The translations under genes were made by a program, and so were the position numbers. From VGEM01 sp033764265 (GTDB lineage: Bacteria; Pseudomonadota; Alphaproteobacteria; Rhodospirillales; Rhodospirillaceae): a stretch of 7,872 nucleotides of DNA. The stretch is taken from positions 1 to 7,872 of the forward strand of contig JANRJB010000342.1 in the NCBI GenBank assembly GCA_033764265.1. Reading direction: 5' to 3'. Of the stretch, positions 1 to 6,633 are shown piece after piece; the first letter of the stretch is position 1; every line of letters starts with the position of its first letter. The notes beneath the pieces were generated by a model. That model had not been told where the DNA came from and did not search any database. It saw only the letters and a list, made by a program, of their open reading frames with translations.

Positions 1-932
1 GCGTGACGCCGCAACAGTTGGCCGAACCGCTGCAGACCTTGTTGTCGGGCTCGACCGTGACCGAAGTGCGCGACGGCGACGAGGTGGTTCCGGTGGTGGC
101 GCGCGCGGTGGCCGAGGAACGCAAGAACCTCGACGACCTGACCGGCATCAACGTGGCGGTGACCGACGCCACCGGCGCCAAGCGCGCGGTGTCGCTCGAC
201 CAGCTCGCCACCGTGTCGTACGGCTTCGAGGAACCGACGCTGTGGCGGCGCGACCGCAAGTCGATGATCACCGTGCGCGCCGACATCTCCGACGGTACCC
301 AGCCGCCGGTGGTAACCGCCGAGATCGACGCCGCCCTGGACGAAATTCGCGCCACCCTGCCTGACGGTTACCGCATCGAGGCGGCCGGCGTATCCGAGGA
401 GAGCGCCCCGGCCGAGGCGTCCATCGCCGCCGGCGTGCCGGTCATGCTGCTGGTGATGCTGACCATCATCATGATCCAGGTGCAGGACTTCCGCCGCCTG
501 ACGCTGGTGGTGATCACAGCGCCCCTGGGCCTGATCGGCGTTACCGCCGCGCTGTTGATCTTCGGCCAGCCGTTCGGCTTCGTCGCCACACTGGGCGTGA
601 TCGCGCTGGGCGGTATGATCATGCGCAACACCGTCATCCTGGTGGAGCAGATCGACCAGGGCCTGGCCGCGGGCCAGCCGCCGCGCGCGGCGATCATCGA
701 GGCGACCGTGCATCGCGCGCGCCCGGTGTTGCTGACAGCGGCAGCCGCCATCCTGGCCATGATCCCCTTAACCCAGAGCGCGTTCTGGGCGCCGATGGCG
801 GTGGCGATCATGGGCGGACTGGCGGTGGCCACCGTGCTGACGCTGGTGGTGGTGCCCGCGCTCTATGCCGTGTGGTTCAAGGCCCCGGCCGATCGGACCC
901 CAGCCGCCGACGCCGCTACGGCGCCTTCCTGA
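1..932 (+). CDS. RND efflux transporter permease subunit, C-terminal part (5' end outside window)
   Basis: This is the last third of an inner-membrane proton-driven RND pump of the HAE1/AcrB kind, which would work with a periplasmic adaptor and an outer-membrane channel. About 309 codons are visible, against roughly 1,000-1,050 aa for the family; the GTG at position 3 is internal, not a start. The first ~130 residues are periplasmic porter domain. Then come five hydrophobic segments (about residues 145-162, 168-190, 193-215, 242-258 and 262-292, counted from position 3). Family hallmarks are the G-M-I-M-R-N-T-V-I-L-V-E stretch near residues 202-213 and R-P-V-L-L-T near 239-244. The coding end is intact at TGA 930-932. 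Its stop overlaps the convergent VOC gene by 17 bp. The substrate (drug, metal or other) cannot be told from this part. The family call is firm. Confidence 0.93.
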   Translation, partial: VTPQQLAEPLQTLLSGSTVTEVRDGDEVVPVVARAVAEERKNLDDLTGINVAVTDATGAKRAVSLDQLATVSYGFEEPTLWRRDRKSMITVRADISDGTQPPVVTAEIDAALDEIRATLPDGYRIEAAGVSEESAPAEASIAAGVPVMLLVMLTIIMIQVQDFRRLTLVVITAPLGLIGVTAALLIFGQPFGFVATLGVIALGGMIMRNTVILVEQIDQGLAAGQPPRAAIIEATVHRARPVLLTAAAAILAMIPLTQSAFWAPMAVAIMGGLAVATVLTLVVVPALYAVWFKAPADRTPAADAATAPS

Positions 933-1488
933 CGCCGGCCTGAATCAGGTTGACCAGGATTCCGTCACGGTCGCGGAACAGCATTTCGCGGGCCTGCACG
1001 GCCATGTCGTCGCGCGGGAACAGCACCATCGGCGGCGAGATGATGGTGTAGCCGCCGGCCTTCACCTTTGCCGTGATGCCGTCGATGTCGTTGGTCATGA
1101 ACACCACCGCCGCGTCGCCGGTGCGGGCCGCGGTGTCCTGGGGCGGCGGGCCGATCTTCGCCCGGTCGTCGCCGACCAGTTGGAACAGCCCGACGTTGCC
1201 GTAGACCACGTCGCCGGCCTGCAGGATTTTCACTTTGATCGTGTGGCCGCGGGTGCCGAGAATTTCGTTGAACAGCGGGTCGCCGACGAAATCGCGGTCG
1301 GTACGGACCCGCAGGCCCAGGATATCGCGGTAGAGCTTGAGCGATTCCTCCTGATCGCGCACGAAGATGGTGGCGCGCGACATCGGCGCGAGCTTGAAGC
1401 CTTCGGGGATCGGATTGTCGGACTGGGCCATGGCCGGCGGCGCGACCATGACGGCAGCGATGACGGCGGCGATGCGAAACGGTTTCAT
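916..1488 (-). CDS. Exported VOC (glyoxalase/bleomycin-resistance fold) family protein
   Basis: A 190-aa protein with an N-terminal Sec signal peptide (residues 1-21: K/R start, Ala/Val-rich core, A-M-A before Q22), so the mature protein should be periplasmic. Residues ~37-183 form one VOC module of two beta-alpha-beta-beta-beta halves: A-T-I-F-V-R-D...L-Y-R-D-I-L-G-L at 39-59 opens the first, and F-R-D-R-D-G-I-L-V-N-L at 171-181 closes the second. VOC proteins include glyoxalases, dioxygenases and binding proteins. The usual metal ligands seem absent: the first His position is S37/R38, the second half opens with G-D-A-A-V-V-F rather than H-x-A-F, and the closing Glu is N180. A metal-dependent enzyme is therefore doubtful. 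The ATG at 1488 is chosen because AAGGA lies 8 nt before it and the signal peptide starts there. It is on the same strand as the upstream biosynthetic-type block but about 197 bp away, so probably a separate unit. Confidence 0.88.
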   Translation of the reverse strand: MKPFRIAAVIAAVMVAPPAMAQSDNPIPEGFKLAPMSRATIFVRDQEESLKLYRDILGLRVRTDRDFVGDPLFNEILGTRGHTIKVKILQAGDVVYGNVGLFQLVGDDRAKIGPPPQDTAARTGDAAVVFMTNDIDGITAKVKAGGYTIISPPMVLFPRDDMAVQAREMLFRDRDGILVNLIQAGVRKAP

Positions 1489-1519
1489 GGCTGCGTTCCT
1501 TGCTGTGCGACGGGCGGCC

Positions 1520-1528
1520 ACGATAGCA
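1520..1528 (-). promoter_or_regulatory. Possible extended -10 promoter for the VOC gene
   Basis: On the minus strand TGCTATCGT resembles an extended -10 element (TGnTATAAT). It would place the transcript start near 1513, about 25 nt before the ATG at 1488 and just ahead of its AAGGA ribosome site. No convincing -35 hexamer sits at 16-18 bp; a TTGATC further up is about 25 bp away, too far. This is a pattern match only, in a gap that needs some promoter if the VOC gene is not read from the operon upstream. Confidence 0.25.
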
Positions 1529-1577
1529 TCGATCGGGCCGGAAAGCCGATGATCAAGGGGGTGCGTCTGAAAGCGCC

Positions 1578-1682
1578 ATGACCGCCGCGCGCCACGGCGG
1601 CACCGGTGGCTACCCCGCGACCGAACCGGGCGCCCACGAAGCACGCGTGGCCGACGTGCGGAGCCCCGATCTGGACGTCTGA
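1578..1682 (+). CDS. Possible 34-aa small ORF or coding remnant
   Basis: A plus-strand ATG-to-TGA frame of 34 codons sits in the gap between the VOC and ATP-grasp genes. Nearly every codon ends in G or C, as in real genes here. The same frame is open upstream to a TAG at 1524-1526. There is no Shine-Dalgarno sequence at a normal distance: the nearest purine run, AAGGGGG, is about 16 nt away. There is no hydrophobic segment and I recognise no domain. It could be a chance frame in GC-rich DNA, the tail of a decayed gene, or a small protein. I rate chance as most likely. Confidence 0.15.
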   Translation: MTAARHGGTGGYPATEPGAHEARVADVRSPDLDV

Positions 1683-1685
1683 ACC

Positions 1686-2702
1686 TCAACCGAGAGGCGC
1701 GACGCCATAGCTGACGTGTCGCGGGACCAGCCTGGCGATGGTCGACAGGATCGCGTTCGCCACGGTGGCGTTGCCAGTTTCGAGGTAACCCCAATCGGGC
1801 CGCTTGTCGTCGGGAATGCTGCCGCTGATCTGAAACGTGCCGTTCAACTCGAACACCACCAGATCACCCGCCGGGTCGATCGCGAAATCGATCACCGCAA
1901 CATCCAAACCCACCGCGCGGAACAGCGCTGTCACGCGTCCGTCGAGCGTTGAGTCCGCGCCGGCGATGAAGGCTTTTTCCGCTGCGATCAGGTCGTGCCG
2001 CCCGACCATGTCGATCCGTGCCGGACCGTTGACGTTCCAGTGGGTGGCGGCGATCGCGTGCCGGCGGAACACCCTGCCGTCGGCCCAGACCATGCGGTAC
2101 TTGCGGTAGAGGCCGTCGGGGCCGCGGGTGTCGACGAAATCGCTGACGACCCGATCCACGACGCGGTCCGGGTCGGCCAGCAACAAGCGTGTGTCGAGGT
2201 GGCGGATCAGACCGTCGCTGCCGTGGGTCCCGGGCGGGCGCGTCAGCACCGGCCAACTGTGCCCTGCGCGCTCGATATGAGCCGGCAGGTCGCCGGCGCG
2301 GCCGATGAACCGCGTGGACCGCGGCACGCGCACGCCGGCCTGGCCCGCGAGCGTGGCGGGAAGCGCCGTGCGGCAGGCCCGGCGCGTAGCCGCCACGGTG
2401 TTGAGGACCGGCAATCGGGTGTCGCGCGCAAAACGATCCAGCCAGGACAGCGCGGCATCGCAGATCAACGGTTCGGAAACCAGATTCACGACCACGTCGG
2501 GGGCGGCGAATTCCTGGCGGCTGCCCGCGCCGACTTTCGCGATGTCCACCTGCCACTGGTGGGCCCGGCACACCGCCTCGATATCGGTCGCCACCGTCGA
2601 ATTTTGGTAAAGGTCGCGGCCGCCCGCAGCCAGCCGGCGCGCGGCCGGCAGGTGCGCCACCACGTCGTCATCGATGCGACCGATCGCCAGCATGACGCGC
2701 AT
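1686..2702 (-). CDS. ATP-grasp domain protein (RimK/glutathione synthetase-like ligase)
   Basis: A 338-aa cytoplasmic protein. ATP-grasp enzymes activate a carboxylate as acyl phosphate and join it to an amine, thiol or other nucleophile. An N-terminal alpha/beta region (1-~125) starts R-V-M-L-A-I-G. The nucleotide-binding middle has L-T-R-P-P-G-T-H-G-S-D-G-L at 153-165 (a glycine-rich loop) and L-Y-R-K-Y-R-M-V at 198-205. The C-terminal metal site is visible as V-I-D-F-A-I-D near 270-276 and F-E-L-N at 284-287, giving D272, E285 and N287 as probable Mg ligands. Similar domains are often fused to TPR repeats; here there are none. The ATG at 2702 is preceded by AGGA, 9 nt away, which overlaps the stop of the GNAT gene 11 bp upstream, so translation is probably coupled. 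It is the last gene of the four-gene block. The substrate is unknown; fold confidence is high. Confidence 0.87.
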   Translation of the reverse strand: MRVMLAIGRIDDDVVAHLPAARRLAAGGRDLYQNSTVATDIEAVCRAHQWQVDIAKVGAGSRQEFAAPDVVVNLVSEPLICDAALSWLDRFARDTRLPVLNTVAATRRACRTALPATLAGQAGVRVPRSTRFIGRAGDLPAHIERAGHSWPVLTRPPGTHGSDGLIRHLDTRLLLADPDRVVDRVVSDFVDTRGPDGLYRKYRMVWADGRVFRRHAIAATHWNVNGPARIDMVGRHDLIAAEKAFIAGADSTLDGRVTALFRAVGLDVAVIDFAIDPAGDLVVFELNGTFQISGSIPDDKRPDWGYLETGNATVANAILSTIARLVPRHVSYGVAPLG

Positions 2703-2713
2703 ACCGCAGAATC

Positions 2714-3337
2714 CTAGAGTGGACTTGCCGCGCGCGCCAGCATCGCACGCGCCCGCTCGGTCGCGGCCGACAGTCCGCGCGGCGGGGTCGCGGTCCAGGT
2801 CAGCGCGCGACCGAAGAGTCTCAGAGCCCAGACGCTGGCGAAAGGCACGATCACCGCCAGGCCCAGGGCGGCGTACTTGCGGGCGAACGGGGCGTACTCG
2901 CGGCGTTCGACGCCGGCGGCGATGCCGACCGCGCCGCGCCGGACCACATCGCCGCAGGCCGCGGCGGCCAGCGCCCACTGCAAGCCGTGTCCGCGCCAAG
3001 CCGGGGCGACCCAGGCGTTGTACAACAGGCGATGGTCGGCCGGCGGAGTGACCGTGGCGCCGATCCAGTCGATCCACCGTGGTCGGTCGGCGCTCCACAT
3101 CTGCCCGACGATGCACCCCGCGTCCGACAGCGCGCCGATGCAGACATCACCATCGCTCAGCCGTCGCGCGACGTCCGCGACGGGCACCGGCGAGTCGCCA
3201 AACGCCGCGGCCATCGACACATCGGTGATGGCTTCAAGCCGCACGCCGGGCACAAGTGCCGGTGGCGGCGGCGGGCGGCGTCCGAACCAGGGGGTCTCGG
3301 AAAACCCGGCCCGGACCAGGACCAGTTCGCGGATCAT
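2714..3337 (-). CDS. GNAT-family N-acetyltransferase
   Basis: A 207-aa protein with the GNAT fold, which transfers an acyl group from acyl-CoA, usually to an amine. The acyl-CoA pyrophosphate loop is seen at residues 109-119 (W-V-A-P-A-W-R-G-H-G-L), matching the motif A pattern V-x-P-x-x-R-G-x-G. It follows the strand containing W-I-D-W-I-G and L-L-Y-N-A. The usual late element, an aromatic/lysine helix before L-G-L, is at 148-160 (Y-A-P-F-A-R-K-Y-A-A-L-G-L). The C-terminal ~45 residues extend past the core and are hydrophobic then basic. The start ATG overlaps the stop of the diiron oxygenase gene as ATGA (3334-3337), with no separate Shine-Dalgarno, a sign of translational coupling. The ATP-grasp gene follows after 11 bp. 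The acceptor cannot be predicted; an amine made or used by the neighbouring enzymes is the natural guess. Confidence 0.85.
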   Translation of the reverse strand: MIRELVLVRAGFSETPWFGRRPPPPPALVPGVRLEAITDVSMAAAFGDSPVPVADVARRLSDGDVCIGALSDAGCIVGQMWSADRPRWIDWIGATVTPPADHRLLYNAWVAPAWRGHGLQWALAAAACGDVVRRGAVGIAAGVERREYAPFARKYAALGLAVIVPFASVWALRLFGRALTWTATPPRGLSAATERARAMLARAASPL

Positions 3338-4161
3338 GCAGTCACGGCGATATTGTTTTGGGCGCGCCGCATCGACTGGGATTCCGCAACCAGTGCTGCG
3401 CGCCGCGCGGCGAGCGTGGGGTCCGCCGCCACCAACGCGTCGATCGGACCGTCGAGGCCCCAGGCGACACTGAAGTACCGGGCGAGGTAACGGCGGGCGA
3501 GCGCGCCGTTCACCGTGGTCAAGGCCGGGCCCGCGGCCGCGCCCAGGTGCGCAGCCAGCAGATCGTCGAGCCGGCAGTGGCGCGCCTCGTCGCGGGCGTG
3601 GGCGACGAACACGGCGCGAAAGGCCGGGTCGACTTCGACATCGGTGTTGAAGCGCTGGCCGATGTCGACGGCGTAACGTTCGAACGCGGCGACCACCGCG
3701 GTCCAGAAGTGAAGTCCGACCGGTGCGGCGGCGGCCAGTCGCGCCAACGCGCGCAATGGCCACGGCGGGCTGAACGGCCGCGCCGGCCCGCGACCGTCGG
3801 CGGCCGAAGCCGCCAGCCGCGCGAAGCTGGCGATGTGGTGGGTCTCGTCGACCACGAACGAGTCCCGCACGATTGCGGCGTCGCCGGCGAGGGCAAGGCG
3901 GCGCACCGGAGCGACGATCAGGGTACGCTCGACCCAGATGAACTCCGCCAGCAGCTGGCGGGCGTAGGCCTGGTTGTAGAAGCGCCGTTGATCCGCGGTG
4001 AGGTCATTGTAGAGCGGACCGCCGTGCAGCGGCAGCAACGCCTCGGGCACCCACCGCCGTTCGCGGTCGGGCGCAAGCCCGTCCAGCAGCGCGGGCGTCA
4101 GGACGGTCGGGCGTAACAGCGCGGCTTCACGGGCCCAGGCGGCGGCGATGTCGATGGTCAT
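3334..4161 (-). CDS. AurF/CmlI-like non-haem diiron oxygenase
   Basis: A 275-aa mostly helical protein with the full ligand set of the p-aminobenzoate N-oxygenase family. The likely ligands are E73 (L-L-A-E-F), E106 and H109 (D-E-T-H-H), E161 (A-F-E-R-Y-A), and H188, E192 and H195 (H-A-R-D-E-A-R-H). The order E, ExxH, E, HxxxExxH matches AurF (E101, E136/H139, E196, H223/E227/H230), and the 27-residue step from the fourth ligand to the fifth is identical. Characterised members oxidise aryl amines to hydroxylamine or nitro groups; relatives hydroxylate carbon, so the reaction here is open. At 275 aa it is somewhat shorter than AurF. The ATG at 4161 is the only reasonable start, because an in-frame TAG lies 12 bp upstream; no strong Shine-Dalgarno is seen. 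It lies 46 bp below the FAD monooxygenase and overlaps the GNAT gene by 4 bp. Confidence 0.86.
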   Translation of the reverse strand: MTIDIAAAWAREAALLRPTVLTPALLDGLAPDRERRWVPEALLPLHGGPLYNDLTADQRRFYNQAYARQLLAEFIWVERTLIVAPVRRLALAGDAAIVRDSFVVDETHHIASFARLAASAADGRGPARPFSPPWPLRALARLAAAAPVGLHFWTAVVAAFERYAVDIGQRFNTDVEVDPAFRAVFVAHARDEARHCRLDDLLAAHLGAAAGPALTTVNGALARRYLARYFSVAWGLDGPIDALVAADPTLAARRAALVAESQSMRRAQNNIAVTA

Positions 4162-4207
4162 GGCGGAAGGCTACCATGCCGCCGCCCCACACTGGCAGGG
4201 CCTGCGA

Positions 4208-5458
4208 TCAGTTGCGCGACGCGCCCGGAATCCCTAGCGGATCGGCGTAGCCCGCCGCCTGCATGCAGTACCGGCGCAACAGCTCGGCATCGGCACTGAT
4301 CATTCGCATGGCCTTGGAGCTGCGGGCGATCACCGCGGGGTCGAGGCTGTCCATCTCCTCGCCGCGGGCGTGGTTGTCGGCCAGCACTTTGTCGATCGCC
4401 GGTTTGACGCCGCTTTCATAGGCGCGCAGACGCTTGGCCACGGTTTCGGCGTCGGCCATGTCGGCGGCGTCGGGCAGCAGGTCGACCAGCTTGGCTAGGC
4501 AGCGGATCGCCACGTTCATGCCCTGGCCGCGCGCCGGGTGCATGGCATGACAGGCGTCGCCCAGCAGCACGGCGTTGCCCTGCACCCAGCGGTGCGTGTT
4601 GAGCAGCTTGACCGGATAGAACCCCGCCACCTCGGCGTCGAGCGCCTCCAACGGCGGCGCACGACGGGCGACCGCGGCCTTGCGCATTTTCGGCGTCGCG
4701 GTTTTCCAGAAGGCGATTTCGGCCTTGGCGATCGGCAGGCCGATTTTCCAGGCCCCGAACGCGCGCGGGATGCGCCCGATGGTGCCGGCCGGACCCATCC
4801 AGGTGATGATGCGGTTGAGCGGGTCGTCGTCCTCGATGCGGCGCTCGGCGAACAGAATCACGAACGGATTGTCGTATTCGTGGGCCTCGGCCGCGAGCCC
4901 GAGCGCCTCGCGCACGCGCGAGCCGCGGCCGTCGGCGCCGACCACCATGCGCGGCTCGATCCGCACCGACGAGCCGGCCACCAGCCCGTCGGGCGGCGGC
5001 GTGTCGGGCGGCAGCACCACCGTCAGCGCGCGGATGCCCTCGGGGCCGGTTTCGAATTCACGCGCGCGGGCCGGGCGGATCAGCGTGTAGCCGGGATTGG
5101 CGCGCGCCAGATCGAGAAACGTCTGCGCGATCAGCTCGTGATGCAGATACAGATAGTATGGGTGCGGGATCGGCAGTTGCCCGTAGACCGAATTCAGCAG
5201 TTCCTCGCCGGTGTCGGTGAGATACAGCGCGCCGTGGCGCTTCTCGGCGCCGGCCGCCCAGAACGCGGGCAGCACGCCCCAGCGGTCCAGGATCTCGACC
5301 ACCACGCACTGCAGGTGGTCGCCGCGCGCGGTGTCGAGCGGCCGGTCGGACATCTCGACCTGCACCACGGTGTAGCCGCGATCGCGCAACGCGCAGGCCA
5401 GTGCCGATCCGGCGATGCCGGCGCCGACGATCAGGATGTCGCAGGGCAACGTTCTCAT
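4208..5458 (-). CDS. FAD-dependent monooxygenase (UbiH/p-hydroxybenzoate hydroxylase-like)
   Basis: A 416-aa group A flavoprotein monooxygenase, expected to use NAD(P)H and O2 to hydroxylate an aromatic or similar electron-rich substrate through a C4a-hydroperoxyflavin. All three fingerprints are present: the Rossmann loop G-A-G-I-A-G at 12-17, with E35 ending the next strand to bind ribose; the G-A-D-G-R-G-S-R-V-R motif at 174-183; and L-G-D-A-C-H-A-M-H-P-A-R-G-Q-G-M-N at 299-315 contacting the FAD. Length is normal for the family. There is no signal peptide or C-terminal membrane segment, so it is cytoplasmic. The ATG at 5458 lies right before the Rossmann strand and is the natural start, though no clear Shine-Dalgarno precedes it. 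It appears to head the operon with the diiron, GNAT and ATP-grasp genes. The substrate is unknown; ubiquinone biosynthesis is not supported, since the neighbours are not Ubi genes. Confidence 0.9.
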   Translation of the reverse strand: MRTLPCDILIVGAGIAGSALACALRDRGYTVVQVEMSDRPLDTARGDHLQCVVVEILDRWGVLPAFWAAGAEKRHGALYLTDTGEELLNSVYGQLPIPHPYYLYLHHELIAQTFLDLARANPGYTLIRPARAREFETGPEGIRALTVVLPPDTPPPDGLVAGSSVRIEPRMVVGADGRGSRVREALGLAAEAHEYDNPFVILFAERRIEDDDPLNRIITWMGPAGTIGRIPRAFGAWKIGLPIAKAEIAFWKTATPKMRKAAVARRAPPLEALDAEVAGFYPVKLLNTHRWVQGNAVLLGDACHAMHPARGQGMNVAIRCLAKLVDLLPDAADMADAETVAKRLRAYESGVKPAIDKVLADNHARGEEMDSLDPAVIARSSKAMRMISADAELLRRYCMQAAGYADPLGIPGASRN

Positions 5459-5553
5459 CGCCGGCAGTCAACGCGACCGACTCGGCGGCGTCAAGCGCCC
5501 CGCCCCGCTGCCCCTCAGGGTTTGCGGGACCGATCATGGCGGCGCGCAATCGG

Positions 5554-6627
5554 TCAGCAGCGCCGGCGAAATGCGCCCAGGCCGAGCAACCCAAGCCCAA
5601 GCAGCAGCAATGCGGCAGGGGCCGGAATGTCCGTGTTGGTCGAACCTGAACCGACCAGCGGCGCGACATCGTCGAGCGTATCGATCAGGAACGGCGCGGC
5701 GCGGAAATTGCTGGCCGAAGCGACTAGGCCGGTGGCCGAGTAATCGATGAACACCAGTTGGCCGTTGTTGCTGGCCGCGAAAATGTGGCCGGCGCCATCG
5801 ACCGTGCCTTGGTCGAAGTTGAAGCCGCTCAGCGCCAACCCTGTCGTCAAGAAGTCGAGATCGGACTTGATTGTCGGCGCTGCGGCGTAGCTGCCGCCCA
5901 GGTCGATCTGGGTGACGTGGCCATCGCCGTACAGGATGATGTCGCCAGTCAATGGATCGTAGGTGCCGCCGTGGGCCGCCGCCAGTCCCGACAGGACCGG
6001 CGTCGTGGTGTAGGTGGTGCCCGCGAACGAGATCTTGCCGAACTCGCCGAAACCGCCCGGACCGCTCGAGGTGTAGTAATAGCCGAACGGGGTATCGATG
6101 ATCTGTGTCACCGGGCTGGACCCCGGTGTTCCGGTGATATTGGGCAGCAGGCTAAGGCCACCGCCCGGCGCGATGCCGTATTGGATGATCGTGCCGAACG
6201 GGATTCCCATGGCGAAACCGTGGGTGGGCGTATCGACCTCCAAGTGGAAATCGGAGCCGCCGGGTGTGCTGAGCGAGGTCCAGGCCCCGGTCGACTTGGA
6301 GACGTTGAACAGCCCCGGGCCCTGACCGCCAATGATCAGCAGATCGCTGTTCTGTGGGTTCTGGGCGATGCCGTCGGCACCGGCGATGATGCCGCCCGGC
6401 GAAGCTGTACTGTTGACCGCGGTCGGACAACCGGCGGTAAACGTGGAAACGCCGTCATAGGACACCGTCGAACTCCACACCCGGCCGAACGGCCCGCCGC
6501 AGGGGCTGATCACCGCGGTGTAGGTCGTGAAGTAGATCGTTCCGGTGACGGGATGGGCCTGTGCCGCACCTGCGGCCAGCATCGCCGCCAAGAATCCGCT
6601 CGCCAACAGGCTGAGTTTTAGCTGCAT
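5554..6627 (-). CDS. PEP-CTERM-type exosortase-sorted protein with beta-propeller-like repeats
   Basis: A 357-aa exported protein. Residues 1-24 are a Sec signal peptide (K4, hydrophobic core, A-Q-A before H25). Residues 334-357 form a sorting tail: I-P-A-P-A, then a Leu/Gly transmembrane stretch, then A-F-R-R-R-C, the layout recognised and cut by exosortases in Gram-negative bacteria that make extracellular polysaccharide. The middle is rich in Gly, Thr and Ser. It carries spaced blade-like units (A-D-G-I-A-Q-N-P...L-L-I-I-G near 84-100, G-T-Y-D-P-L-T-G-D-I-I-L-Y near 221-233, V-D-G-A-G-H-I-F-A-A near 277-286), resembling NHL/SMP-30-type propellers, likely a binding or matrix role. ATG 6627 is chosen because GGGAGG lies 6 nt upstream and the signal peptide starts there; the longer frame to 6720 would cross the promoter. 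Transcription probably starts from the sigma-54 site at 6669-6685. No exosortase gene is in the window. Confidence 0.87.
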   Translation of the reverse strand: MQLKLSLLASGFLAAMLAAGAAQAHPVTGTIYFTTYTAVISPCGGPFGRVWSSTVSYDGVSTFTAGCPTAVNSTASPGGIIAGADGIAQNPQNSDLLIIGGQGPGLFNVSKSTGAWTSLSTPGGSDFHLEVDTPTHGFAMGIPFGTIIQYGIAPGGGLSLLPNITGTPGSSPVTQIIDTPFGYYYTSSGPGGFGEFGKISFAGTTYTTTPVLSGLAAAHGGTYDPLTGDIILYGDGHVTQIDLGGSYAAAPTIKSDLDFLTTGLALSGFNFDQGTVDGAGHIFAASNNGQLVFIDYSATGLVASASNFRAAPFLIDTLDDVAPLVGSGSTNTDIPAPAALLLLGLGLLGLGAFRRRC

Positions 6628-6633
6628 ATCGCG

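Noticed and set aside
865..1581. 238-codon plus-strand frame antisense to the VOC gene
   Set aside because: It is a shadow rich in His, Arg and Asp, overlapping both the RND end and the VOC gene, with no domain.
1582..1600. Hairpin CCGCCG-N7-CGGCGG after the ATP-grasp gene as a terminator
   Set aside because: It has a good 6-bp stem but no T-run on the minus strand; such stems are frequent by chance at this GC content.
2703..3116. N-terminal extension of the ATP-grasp frame to 3116
   Set aside because: The extension is a low-complexity Arg/Ala/Gly translation lying wholly within the GNAT gene in another frame. The ATG at 2702 has a Shine-Dalgarno and begins the expected first strand.
3338..3763. 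Extension of the GNAT frame upstream to 3763
   Set aside because: It is an Arg-rich shadow of the diiron oxygenase gene. The ATGA overlap gives the proper start, and the recognisable GNAT sequence begins there.
3256..4116. 286-codon plus-strand frame antisense to the diiron and GNAT genes
   Set aside because: It is a compositional shadow; the opposite strand holds the full diiron ligand set.
5467..5495. TTGACG-N17-TTGACT upstream of the FAD monooxygenase as a sigma-70 promoter
   Set aside because: The first hexamer resembles a -35, but the second is unlike a -10 and lies only a few bases before the ATG.
5504..5528. Hairpin CCCGC...GCGGG between the PEP-CTERM and FAD monooxygenase genes as a terminator
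   Set aside because: The stem is interrupted by an internal loop and no T-run follows on the minus strand, so intrinsic termination is not supported, although the position would suit one.
4538..5743. 401-codon plus-strand frame antisense to the FAD monooxygenase
   Set aside because: Long antisense frames are common in GC-rich DNA. The translation is His/Arg/Gly-rich with no domain, while the opposite strand carries three flavin motifs.
5758..6621. 287-codon plus-strand frame antisense to the PEP-CTERM gene
   Set aside because: It has no recognisable domain or ribosome site, and the minus-strand protein has a signal peptide, sorting tail and promoter.
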